From contig KI547168.1 in the NCBI GenBank assembly GCA_000497835.1, positions 205,881 through 253,623 of the forward strand: 47,743 nt of DNA, given 5' to 3'. Of this stretch, positions 1-7,705 are shown in pieces. The translations under genes and the position numbers were made by a program. This stretch comes from a gamma proteobacterium L18. Its GTDB lineage: Bacteria > Pseudomonadota > Gammaproteobacteria > Pseudomonadales > Pseudomonadaceae. The notes beneath the pieces are model-generated. The model ran no database searches and was not told the DNA's origin. It worked only from the letters and a program-made list of their open reading frames with translations. How positions within the stretch are numbered: the first letter of the stretch is position 1; each line of letters opens with the position of its first letter.

Positions 1-1654
1 TTGGCGCGATTGCCGATGCGCGCCTCGATGTCGCTGAGGGTCTGGGTGTAGGCGGTGACCTGAATGCCCGCGCCGCCGCCCTTGTTGATCAGCGGGATGA
101 ACTCATCGCCCATCAGTTCGTTGAACTCATCGGCGTGCAGGTTGATCGGCAGTTTCTGGGCCGAGCTAACGGTTGCGGGCAAGCCATGGTCGACGCCATG
201 CTTGTAAATATACCCGGCCACGGACACCAGGTCGGCAAACATCGAATTGCCCACCGCGGCGGCGACCTCGGCATCGCTCAGCGCATCCAGGCCGACGTAG
301 ACGATGCCGCGCTTGCGGATAACCTGCAGCCAGTCGAAGATCGGTCGCGGATCCTCCAGATCGGTGTAGTTGGGAGCCAGCAACTGCGCGGTCTTGCCGC
401 TGGTGAGTTTTTCCAGCAGTGGCAGCAGCGAGGCAACGATCTTGTCGAAATAGGTGCGGTCGTAGCGCACCGCCGAGCGCAGGCCGTCCATCACCGGCTC
501 GAACAGGCGTTTGGCGGCCAGGTACTGCTCGAGGGCGACCACGCGCTTCTCGCGGCCGATCATGTGCCGGGGGTGTTCTTCTCGTTGAGCCGGCCCTCGA
601 TCTGTACGATGGCTTCCCATGCCTGCGGGTCATGGCGGGCGAAGAACTGTTGGGCGTACTCGATGAACAGTGCGTCGATGTTGACCACGTGGCGCTGGAT
701 CTGCAGGTAGTCCGGACGGCGGCCCAGTTCGATCAGGGCGCGGGCGATGATGTTGACGAAGCGCCAGGCGAATTCGCGAAAGGCTGCGGAATTGCCTTCG
801 CCGCTGAGCTGGCCGGCGATGCGGGTGGCGACCTCGGAGATTCGCCCGAAGCGGCCGATGGCATTGTAGCGGGCGGAAATCTCCGGCCAGCCCAGGTGAA
901 ACACGTAGAACTCGCTCTCGCGGCCGGCGCGCCGGGCCTCGACGTACATGCGTTTGAGCAGGTCGGCATCACCCTTGGGATCGAAGACCACCACCACTTC
1001 GTGTGGTTTGCGCTGGATGTCCTGGGTGATGTACACCTCGGCCAGGCGCGTCTTGCCCACTCGCGTGGTGCCCAGCACCAGGGTATGGCCAACGCGCTCG
1101 CCCAGAGGCAGGCTGGCCTCGCATTCGTGGGGTTCGACGCCTTGCAGCAGCGGTGAACCGCCCACCGGCGGCAGTGGGCGCACAGGGTTAAAGGGGCTGT
1201 CCCAGGCGGTGAGCCGGGCCAGGCGCGACAGCGGGAAGGGAGCGCCTTCCAGCGCGCGCTCCAGGCGCCGCGCCTGCTGGTAGGCCACCGACTGGTTGAC
1301 GTAGCGCGCCAGCTCCGGGTCCTGGGCCTCGACCAGGCGCTGAGTGTGCAACCGGGTCCAGCGAAAGCCGCGGCCCATGAACAGACGCTGCTGACTGACC
1401 GGGATCTGCCGGCTGGTCAGGGCGTAGCGCGGCAGGCGGCGGATATTGCGGCGGTAGCGCAGCACCACCCGCGCTTCGTTGAGGCGTTTGAGCCCACAGG
1501 CGGTGTAGGCCAGGGCCATGCCCGCCCCGATTTCCGGCGACAGTGCCACCGCCCACGGCGAATGCAAGCACAGCGCGGCAGCGCTGGCGCAGACGCCGAC
1601 GGTGTACAGCTCCACGGCGGGCCTGAGCAGGGACTCCATCGCATGGTCGGCCAT
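1..1654 (-). pseudogene. traD: TraD-type conjugative coupling protein, frameshifted and running off the left edge
   Basis: VirD4/TraD-like coupling ATPase that would link the relaxosome to the type IV secretion channel at the inner membrane (SXT/TOL-type TraD subfamily). The first part (ATG at 1654) has hydrophobic segments at about residues 17-55, a Walker A motif GTTRVGKTR near residue 195 and a Walker B stretch VVVFDPKGD near 220. This frame stops at 560-562 just after NEKNTPGT. One frame over, the protein continues cleanly from HMIGREKRVVALEQYL through LHADEFNELMGDEF to base 1 without a stop. One extra C in the C5 run at about 569-573 would restore NTPRHMIGRE. It is therefore either a real single-base deletion or an assembly error. 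It is the most downstream gene of the minus-strand ICE transfer block in this window. Confidence 0.85.
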
Positions 1655-1666
1655 GATCGATCCCCT

Positions 1667-2128
1667 TTATTGTTCCAGGCTGGTGGGCGTGATAAGTACG
1701 GGGTAATGCTCCACTTGCAGACGAGCGGCGAGGTCATCGCCACTCACCGGCCAGATCGGCACGCCTGGCGCAGCCGCCTGAATACGCTGCAGCGCGTTGC
1801 TGTCGCTGACCTCCACCGCCAGGCCGGTGGCCCCGAGGGCCTGCAGCGTAGAAGCATGTTGCGCAAGCCACTCAAGCGATAACGCGTCCTCGCCGACGAG
1901 AAACAGCGGCGCCAGGCCCGGCAGGTTGACGGTGCGCGGGGACACGCCACCGGGGCTCAGCGCGGAGCTGTGCACGGGCAGCACCCAGCGCAGTTGGCGC
2001 GGATCCGGCGCCTCGACGGCGCGCGGGGCTTCGGCTGGAGGCTGGGGAGAGAGAGTCGCATGCAACGGCAGCACCTGGTAGGCCAGTCCCAGCACGCCGA
2101 TCCGGCATAGCCAGAAGACACGCCTCAT
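1667..2128 (-). CDS. ICE protein of the PFL_4695 (TIGR03765-like) family
   Basis: This is a 153-residue conserved ICE protein of unknown biochemical role. It has an N-terminal hydrophobic signal-like segment (about residues 4-24), then a Pro/Ala-rich stretch and a compact C-terminal domain ending in GDDLAARLQVEHYPVLITP, typical of this family. It probably acts in the cell envelope as an accessory of the transfer apparatus. The start codon overlaps the stop of the transglycosylase gene upstream (ATGA-type overlap at 2125-2128), and traD follows 12 bp downstream, so the three are surely co-transcribed. Family assignment rests on motif memory plus the conserved neighbourhood transglycosylase / PFL_4695 / traD. 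Confidence 0.75.
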   Translation of the reverse strand: MRRVFWLCRIGVLGLAYQVLPLHATLSPQPPAEAPRAVEAPDPRQLRWVLPVHSSALSPGGVSPRTVNLPGLAPLFLVGEDALSLEWLAQHASTLQALGATGLAVEVSDSNALQRIQAAAPGVPIWPVSGDDLAARLQVEHYPVLITPTSLEQ

Positions 2129-2676
2129 GGCCGTGGCTCGGTGGTAGATGCGCTGGTTGCTTCCAGGCGCTGCCAGTGGCGAAGAAATTGCGCGCGGTAG
2201 CGGGCCGCGGGCTCGCCACCGGCTGGGCGGTGGTAGCGTCCAGCCGCGACGACCCAGTCTGCAGCGGCTGCCCGGTGCTCGCGCAGCAGCGCAGCGGTCG
2301 CCGCCAGATTGGCGTGCGGGTCGAGCCCGTCGCAGGCGCTGGTGTAACGCTCGGGGTGATAACCGAGGTTGGTCTGGCCCAGGCCGACGTCAATCCGCTT
2401 GGGGTCGTGCGCGGCGAGTGCCTGGATCAATGCACTGCAGGCCTGTTGGCGTGTAGCGAAGCGCTGTGGCGCGCCGGCCACGTTCAGCGTCCATGGCCAG
2501 GGGACGGTGTGTCCGCGCAATCGCGTACCACTTTCCTGCAGGGCTACGGCGAACAGCACCGAGGCGGGGATGCCGGCTTGGGCGGCCACCCACTGGTAGG
2601 CCGGCGGAATGCTATCGGCGGAGGCCGGCAGGGCAATTGCCAGGGCCGCCACCCCAATCAGTCGACGCGCTGCCAT
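2125..2676 (-). CDS. Lytic transglycosylase of the ICE transfer module
   Basis: Predicted periplasmic peptidoglycan-cleaving enzyme (SLT-type) that opens the wall for the conjugation channel. The protein has 183 residues. A signal peptide covers about residues 1-20 (ALAIALPASA). The catalytic Glu is likely in the motif ALQESGTR (about residue 48), followed by a GLGQTNLGYHP stretch characteristic of SLT domains and an Asn/Tyr-rich C-terminal part (AGRYHRP). It overlaps the gene upstream by 19 bp and the one downstream by 4 bp, which means tight translational coupling inside the transfer operon. Confidence 0.8.
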   Translation of the reverse strand: MAARRLIGVAALAIALPASADSIPPAYQWVAAQAGIPASVLFAVALQESGTRLRGHTVPWPWTLNVAGAPQRFATRQQACSALIQALAAHDPKRIDVGLGQTNLGYHPERYTSACDGLDPHANLAATAALLREHRAAAADWVVAAGRYHRPAGGEPAARYRAQFLRHWQRLEATSASTTEPRP

Positions 2677-3371
2677 TGGCCCTCCACTGGCGCGTAGCGC
2701 GCGGGCAGCGGCCGGCGGGCACCGAGGGCGAACCAGCGACCACGGTCATGGTTGAGCGTCACCTGGCCGCCGTTGACTTGCGCCTCGGTAATGCCGGACT
2801 CGCGGGCCCACTGGCGCAGTCGCGCGTCGTCCCCCTGGCTGCCGACCAGGTAGATATCCAGGCGCAGGCCCTGCTTAAGCCACGGCTGCAGATCAGCTTG
2901 GCAGGTGCGGCAGGGTTGTTCGACGAACACGGCGTAGCGGGTGCTGGACATAGAGGTCGCGTTGCTGCTCATTCCTTGCACCGGCTGCAGGCCCGGATAC
3001 AGGCGCGCCCAGGCGGCACTGTAGGCCTGTTGGTAGGCAAGCTCGCGTTCGGCCCGTCGGGCCTCCAGGCGCACCTGCAATTCGGCATAGTGCTGGCGCT
3101 CTTGCTCGGTCTCGGCTTCCACGCCCAGGGTGGTCAATGGATCAAGCTGCGGCGACCAGTAGCGGCGGGGGCCGCGCCGCAGTTGCTCGAACTTGGTCCA
3201 CTCGCTGTCGTTCAAGCCCCAGACCCCGGCCGCAGCCGTGCTTGCTTCTCTCAGTGGCTCCAGTGTACTGGGCTGCGTTGCGGCGTCTGCAACCGCTGGT
3301 GCGGCCGAGACGTGAGCGTTCCAACCACCGATCGCGAGCACTATCAGAGCTAACGTCATAGATCGACACAT
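2658..3371 (-). CDS. ICE protein of the PFL_4693 (TIGR03759-like) family
   Basis: A 237-residue conserved ICE protein. The ATG at 3371 is chosen because it is preceded by a good Shine-Dalgarno (gaggtgatcc) and begins a signal peptide (MTLALIVLAIGGWNAHVSA); the reading frame stays open further upstream only by chance. The middle has WTKFEQLRRGPRRYWSPQLDPL and a charged helix (EAETEQERQHYAEL...RRAERELAYQQAY). The C-terminal half looks thioredoxin-like, with a CRTC motif (EQPCRTCQADL), which suggests a periplasmic protein with a possible redox or disulfide-related fold. Its role in transfer is not established. Confidence 0.75.
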   Translation of the reverse strand: MCRSMTLALIVLAIGGWNAHVSAAPAVADAATQPSTLEPLREASTAAAGVWGLNDSEWTKFEQLRRGPRRYWSPQLDPLTTLGVEAETEQERQHYAELQVRLEARRAERELAYQQAYSAAWARLYPGLQPVQGMSSNATSMSSTRYAVFVEQPCRTCQADLQPWLKQGLRLDIYLVGSQGDDARLRQWARESGITEAQVNGGQVTLNHDRGRWFALGARRPLPARYAPVEGQWQRVD

Positions 3372-3381
3372 AGGGATCACC

Positions 3382-4065
3382 TCAGGGCAGCGGCAGGCTG
3401 CGTTCGGCTTGACCGGCAACGCGGAATACGGCGCGCTGCGCCTCAATCCGCTGAAGTTGCCAGCCCGCGAGGCTTTCCTCCGGCTGCAGCAAGCGTACGG
3501 CGGCCAGCGACGCTTCACCGACCGGCAACACCGCCAGAAAGCGCGCGCTGCCGCGTGACTCGACGCCGAGCAGCGAAAACGGCGGCGCGGCAGAGCGGAT
3601 GCGATGAGCCTTGCCCGGCGCATTACTCTCAACCACAGGGTCGTTACCACGGCTCTCCAGAGTCTTCAGGCGTGCGGCCAGTGTGCCCGACAGCTCCTCG
3701 ACACCGCCCAGCCGCTGCGCCCACGCGGCCATCGCCGCAGGGCTGGGCACCTCCGCCGACAAACCTTTGAGCTGGGCCAGTGAAGTGCTCACACCCTCGA
3801 GGTCGTTGCGGGCGGCAGCCTGTTTCGACGCCAGTGCCTCTTGGGCGGCGGCCAAGGAAGCACATTGCGCCTGCACCGCTGTCTGCTGCTCCTGCAATTG
3901 CGTGAGCTGACGGCGCAGTGCCGGGACAGGATCTGGCTGGGGCGCAGCACCAGCCGTCAGCAGATCAGCCAGTTGCTGCTGATGCTGATAAGCGATCCCG
4001 GCGAGCAGGGCGGTCGTGAGGCACAGGGCGCCGATCAGCAGGTTCTGGAACGTCTGGGCCTTCAT
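3382..4065 (-). CDS. ICE-associated single-pass membrane protein with coiled coil
   Basis: I do not recognise the exact family. The start at 4065 (MKAQTFQNLL) overlaps the stop of the PilL-like gene by 4 bp. Residues about 8-26 form one membrane segment (LLIGALCLTTALLAGIAY). Residues 28-110 are a predicted coiled coil rich in Gln/Ala/Leu (LRRQLTQLQEQQTAVQAQ), and the C-terminal half is a small globular domain (FSLLGVESRGSARFLAVLPV) with an SPOR/PilP-like beta appearance. Position between the PilL-like lipoprotein and the PFL_4693 protein suggests an envelope component of the conjugation machine. It probably has its N-terminus inside and its coiled coil in the periplasm. Confidence 0.7.
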   Translation of the reverse strand: MKAQTFQNLLIGALCLTTALLAGIAYQHQQQLADLLTAGAAPQPDPVPALRRQLTQLQEQQTAVQAQCASLAAAQEALASKQAAARNDLEGVSTSLAQLKGLSAEVPSPAAMAAWAQRLGGVEELSGTLAARLKTLESRGNDPVVESNAPGKAHRIRSAAPPFSLLGVESRGSARFLAVLPVGEASLAAVRLLQPEESLAGWQLQRIEAQRAVFRVAGQAERSLPLP

Positions 4066-4571
4066 TGGGCGAGCTCCGGCATCGGCAGCGGTGCTGGTTC
4101 CTGGGATCGCGGCGCATAGCACACACTGCGTCGAATGGGATCGACGCTCAGTTCCCAGGCAGGCCCGGCCAACAGGGTCAACGCCTCCAGCAGTGGCACA
4201 GGCCCGAGTTGGTAATGCACGGCAGGCAGCGGCAACTGCAGCAGTGCCGCCGCCGACCCTGCGTCCGCACACAGGGCATAGCCCGAATGCTGCAGCACAT
4301 GCCGCACGCCGTCGCCGACCGTGGCGTGCAGGGCGGACGAGAGGTGGATCTCGACCATCTGCAACAGCAGCAGGCGCTGCTCTTGCGTGGGCTGGGTGTT
4401 GACCAAGGTGTAGCGGCCTTGCCGTATCCAGGCGGGAGGCTGTTCCTCCAGGTGCGCATTGACAGTGGCCGGCTCAGGGGATTGCGCTGGCAGCGAGGTG
4501 GGCGGGCGATGTTCGGCACAACCATTCAAGGCGAGCAACAGCGCAAGCAGAGGCAGGAAGAGCAGGTGCAT
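4062..4571 (-). CDS. PilL-like lipoprotein of the ICE transfer region
   Basis: A 169-residue lipoprotein. The start at 4571 gives a lipoprotein signal with lipobox LNGC (cleavage before Cys at about residue 17). The mature part contains a PilL N-terminal-type domain: IRQGRYTLVNTQPTQEQR, then VGDGVRHVLQHSGYALC and LPLPAVHYQLGPVPLLEALTLLAG, ending with a stretch typical of secretin/STN-like modules. In ICEs of this class the pilL gene opens the transfer operon. The 124-bp gap upstream may hold the promoter, and the downstream genes overlap. The name pilL is by domain resemblance only. Confidence 0.7.
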   Translation of the reverse strand: MHLLFLPLLALLLALNGCAEHRPPTSLPAQSPEPATVNAHLEEQPPAWIRQGRYTLVNTQPTQEQRLLLLQMVEIHLSSALHATVGDGVRHVLQHSGYALCADAGSAAALLQLPLPAVHYQLGPVPLLEALTLLAGPAWELSVDPIRRSVCYAPRSQEPAPLPMPELAQ

Positions 4572-4695
4572 GGCGGTATCCCCAAGGCAGTTGCCGTTAC
4601 CTTGGCGAATTCTCGACGTTTTGCCCTGCGATAAAGCGATTCCTGCTGCACCGGTATGCAACACCCATGAAAAAGGCGCCCGCAGGCGCCTGCGT
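4572..4695 (-). terminator. Short intergenic hairpin between the unrecognised Cys protein gene and the pilL-like gene
   Basis: At 4675-4695 the bases aggcgcc-cgcag-gcgcct form an inverted repeat followed on the minus strand by ttttc, directly after the stop codon of the upstream gene at 4696. It looks like a rho-independent terminator separating the transfer genes from the upstream gene. The rest of the interval would then carry the promoter of the pilL-like gene. Confidence 0.45.
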
Positions 4696-5412
4696 TCAAT
4701 GATCAAGGTACAGCGGCAGCTCCGCCATTGGCGCTGCGTCGGGGTCGAACAGCAGCCAGCGCACGTCGGCTTGCCCCGCCAGTAACAGCAGGCTCGCCAG
4801 CACAGGCGGTACGCCGTCGTCCTGCAGCCGCGCCGCGACCTCGGCGAGCACGTTGGTCGTGGACCGGGGTGGTGGGTCGCGCAGCCAGGGCGTCGAAAAC
4901 AGCTTGCACCCCACCGTATGGCTGTCGACCAGCTCGAAGCATTCAAAGAAACCCGCCGGCGTGCCTCGCCATACGCGCTCCTCGAGTTGCTGGAACTCCC
5001 CCCGCGGCAGATGAGCACTGCTGATTTCCCAGCTGCGGCTGTAGTGCCCGGTGGTAAAGGACAATTGTTCCACCAGCGCTTTTACCGCCTCCTCAGTTGG
5101 TAAATCGCCGAGGTGCATGGCCTGGCCAAAGTGGTCGGCCATCAATGAGTAAACCACCGCCGTGAGGGTGCCAGTGTCGGTGTACTGCGCCATCAACTCG
5201 GGGTCGACGCAATGCTCGCCGGTGACCAGGGCAACGTCGTCATTGAAGCCACACCTGCAGCGGCTGAGCTGCTCATCCGGCAGGTGCTGCTGGGAAGGGT
5301 GCAAGGCCCGGTAGCAGGGCTCACAGTAGCTGTCGTAGAGGATCTGCAACTGGCGCTCATAGCGAAACGACAAAAAGCCGCGGGCTAAGGGATTGCTCGG
5401 GAAGGTAGGCAT
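4696..5412 (-). CDS. Unrecognised ICE protein with N-terminal Cys cluster
   Basis: I do not recognise this 238-residue protein. The start at 5412 (MPTFPSNPLARGF) has a good ribosome site (ctggagaa). Near the N-terminus it has a CEPCYRAL...CRCGF pattern, a likely zinc-binding knuckle (CxxC...CxC). The rest looks like a soluble alpha/beta cytoplasmic protein without membrane segments. It sits between radC and the pilL-like gene in an ICE core where accessory DNA-metabolism genes are common. Its function is unknown; the product could be a DNA- or RNA-binding accessory protein. Confidence 0.6.
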   Translation of the reverse strand: MPTFPSNPLARGFLSFRYERQLQILYDSYCEPCYRALHPSQQHLPDEQLSRCRCGFNDDVALVTGEHCVDPELMAQYTDTGTLTAVVYSLMADHFGQAMHLGDLPTEEAVKALVEQLSFTTGHYSRSWEISSAHLPRGEFQQLEERVWRGTPAGFFECFELVDSHTVGCKLFSTPWLRDPPPRSTTNVLAEVAARLQDDGVPPVLASLLLLAGQADVRWLLFDPDAAPMAELPLYLDH

Positions 5413-5479
5413 GGCCGTTCTCCAGGGACAGGAAAAAGCCACCCCATGTCGGCGGTGGCTGGGGACGGGGGGATCGGGT

Positions 5480-5974
5480 TCACAGCCAGCCGTACTCCGC
5501 CAGGGACAGCGGCTGGCCGGCGCCGACGATGATGTGGTCCAGCACGCGGACCTCGACCAGCGCCAGGGCCTCGGTGAGCCGCGTGGTCAAGGTACGGTCG
5601 GCGACGCTGGGTTGCGGGCACCCCGAAGGATGGTTGTGGCTGAGGATGACGCCGGCGGCGTTGTGCTCAAGCGCATGGGTCACCACCCGGCGGGGGTAGA
5701 CGCTGGCGCCGTCGATGCTGCCGTGAAACAGCACCTCGAAATGCAGCACGCGATTGCGCGAGTCCAGGCACAGCATGGCAAACACTTCATGCCGATGCGG
5801 GGCCAGGCGCAGCTTCAGGTAGGCGCTGGCGTCGGCCGGGGTGATGAGCAGCTCGCCGCGCTGGAAGTACCGACGGTCGAGCAACTGCAGTGCCTGGTCG
5901 ATCAGCGCATCCTCGCTGACGCGTTGGATCAGGGCGGGGTCGACCGACTCGACCCGGTTGAGAACAGTGTTCAT
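5480..5974 (-). CDS. radC: RadC-like JAMM-domain protein
   Basis: A 164-residue protein of the RadC/UPF0758 group, found on most ICEs and phage-like islands. The metal-binding JAMM motif is intact (E in FEVLFHGS, then SHNHPSG and SVADRTLT). The start [12 protein letters not shown] at 5974 leaves out the N-terminal helix-hairpin-helix part of chromosomal RadC, as usual for mobile-element versions. The biochemical role is unproven despite the historic DNA-repair name. It follows a small Cys-rich gene and precedes an unrecognised Cys protein in the same direction. Confidence 0.85.
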   Translation of the reverse strand: MNTVLNRVESVDPALIQRVSEDALIDQALQLLDRRYFQRGELLITPADASAYLKLRLAPHRHEVFAMLCLDSRNRVLHFEVLFHGSIDGASVYPRRVVTHALEHNAAGVILSHNHPSGCPQPSVADRTLTTRLTEALALVEVRVLDHIIVGAGQPLSLAEYGWL

Positions 5975-6042
5975 GGGCAAGGCCTCGGAAAGGGCGGAGC
6001 GCCCCCCAAGGGAGTGCCCCAGGTGGGTGAAGAAGCGTTCGC

Positions 6043-6300
6043 CTACAGGCGGGTGAACCGATGACGGGCACCGTGCAGCGCACTGCAACAGGCGTCGCAT
6101 GGGTGGGAGGAACAGGCTTCGCTGCCTGTGTGGGTGTGCGGATCAAAATCCGCGCTCAGTGGCAGCAGCGCCTGCAAGGCAGTGCACATCGCGGTGATAC
6201 GCCGCTCGACCTCAGCCTCGCTGTAATACAACGACAGCGTGCAGAAGTCGTCGTAGGCCACCGCTTGCATGCAGTCGTTGCAGAGCCAGTAGCTCTCCAT
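6043..6300 (-). CDS. Small Cys-rich protein of the ICE core
   Basis: An 85-residue ORF starting [19 protein letters not shown]. It carries a CxxC pair near the N-terminus and a CDACC cluster near the C-terminus, which suggests one zinc site. It lies in the gap between the DUF3577 gene and radC, same strand, where nothing else is coded. I do not recognise the family. The Cys pattern, good codon usage and position make it a likely real gene. Confidence 0.6.
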   Translation of the reverse strand: MESYWLCNDCMQAVAYDDFCTLSLYYSEAEVERRITAMCTALQALLPLSADFDPHTHTGSEACSSHPCDACCSALHGARHRFTRL

Positions 6301-6368
6301 GTCGACCTCCGGCGGTTGGAGTGAAAGCAGGCGCCCGGCAGGGCGCCTGAAAGAGTCGCGGTGGGCCG

Positions 6369-6944
6369 TCAGGCCTGCGCGCGCGTTGCGGTGGAGGTGC
6401 GTCGTGCGTGGGGTCCGCTTTGGCGCCGTGCGGCGCTGGAGCGTGCCGTTGCTGGTGCGGTGGGTTCGTCGGGTTCAGCTTCACCTTCAGGTTCAGCGTT
6501 CGCCTGCACCGCAACCGGGCCAGCGCTAGGCTCAGGGCGAGGGGGCGCCTTGTAGGTGAACTGGCCGTTGACCTTGATCCACTCGATGAAGATCAGCCGA
6601 CCCTTGAGGCTGGCACCGGGTTGGCCTTTGCGCTCGCCTTTTTCGTAGGTGAAGGCATCGACCCACAGGTCGCCAATGCGAAAGGCCAGCAGCACCTTGT
6701 GGTCGGCCTTGACGTCCTCCAGATGCTCGCGGATCAGCCGTTCGGCCTCACCACCGGCGACCTTGCAGTCGAAGCGGGTGTACTCGACGTCGTCGGCCGC
6801 GCCGTGCAGGGCAGCAATGTCACAGGCCATGAACGGTTGGCCGCGGCGTACGGGGACTTCGCGGATGCGGTTGAGGTAGCCAATGCCTTTGGTGTGCAGG
6901 TTGAAATAGCTGGTGGAGGGGGCAGCAGCGCTTGCAGTGGTCAT
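6369..6944 (-). CDS. DUF3577 (STY4534-type) ICE replication-associated protein
   Basis: A 191-residue protein with the N-terminal DUF3577 domain (SYFNLHTKGIGYLNRIREV, then PFMACDIAALHG and YTRFDCKVAGGEAERLI), followed by a Pro/Ala/Glu-rich disordered tail ending in basic residues. Members of this family are fixed companions of topB and ssb on SPI-7/PFGI-1-like elements and are annotated as replication-associated, but no activity is established. The start has a ggagactcacc ribosome site. A 760-bp gene-free block separates it from topB upstream. Confidence 0.8.
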   Translation of the reverse strand: MTTASAAAPSTSYFNLHTKGIGYLNRIREVPVRRGQPFMACDIAALHGAADDVEYTRFDCKVAGGEAERLIREHLEDVKADHKVLLAFRIGDLWVDAFTYEKGERKGQPGASLKGRLIFIEWIKVNGQFTYKAPPRPEPSAGPVAVQANAEPEGEAEPDEPTAPATARSSAARRQSGPHARRTSTATRAQA

Positions 6945-7675
6945 GGTGAGTCTCCTGGTGATGAAACACGCGGCGATTCACCGGCCCTGACGGGAGTGAC
7001 GGCCGCAAGGGGAGGGTGCAGAGGGTCAATGGACCGGGCAAAAAACGGCGCTCACCATCGAGGGAGTCGATGGCCGTGCGAGCTGCCGAGCGCGGGTCGC
7101 ACTGGGGATGATCCACCCGGGGAGGGCGTAGCCTTGAAGGTTCGGGCTACCTGGCGGCTGTCAACGACAGCGGATGCACCCCATCTATAAGCCGCCACCC
7201 GCGCGTCGTCAACGGCCGATTCGGACACGCTGTTGCGCGCGGTACGCGGTGGCTCCCAGTGGAAATGGCGCGGCGAAAAAATAGCCCGATGGTCATCAGG
7301 CTACGACAAGCAGGACCACCTTTGCCCCGGCACTGGCCCGCGTGGCGCGTGGCAATCGCCAGCGAGAGCGGCAGTGGGGGCAACCGACCCGTGTCGTGGC
7401 CTGGGTCGGAAAATGCTGGCACGCATCCGCGCACAAAAGGTGCCCAGTGTGTCGCCGGCGGGCACCGGTGCTGAGCACGGTCGCCGAAGCGGATGACCCC
7501 TGCGGCCGCCATCCAGCCACATGGGTCATCCGCCTCGCGACGCTGTGTCGCCGAGCAAGATCAGGGGGAGAAGTGTAAGTAGCTCCGAACTCGAGGAGTC
7601 TGACCGCGCTGCCCGGAGCGAATCGGTCTGGGATCGCCAGAGGGCGAAGGGCAACCCCACTACAGCAGCGCCAGG
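6945..7675. other. Gene-free block inside the ICE core
   Basis: About 730 bp without a convincing reading frame on either strand, unusual in this tightly packed operon. It has no clear tandem repeats. The longest open frames are high-GC shadow frames without start signals or recognisable motifs. It may hold the promoter of the DUF3577-radC group, a small RNA, or an origin-type site. No motif seen decides between these. Confidence 0.5.
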
Positions 7676-7696
7676 GGCTGCGGTCAAGCCGCAGCC
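7676..7696 (-). terminator. Perfect hairpin just after topB
   Basis: The bases ggctgcgg and ccgcagcc pair around a 5-base loop, ten bases past the topB stop on the minus strand. There is no U tract, so it may end transcription with Rho or protect the transcript 3' end. Confidence 0.4.
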
Positions 7697-7705
7697 GCCG
7701 ACCGG

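Noticed and set aside
2466..3353. 295-residue plus-strand frame
   Set aside because: Lies opposite three overlapping ICE genes with clear family motifs; no own motif.
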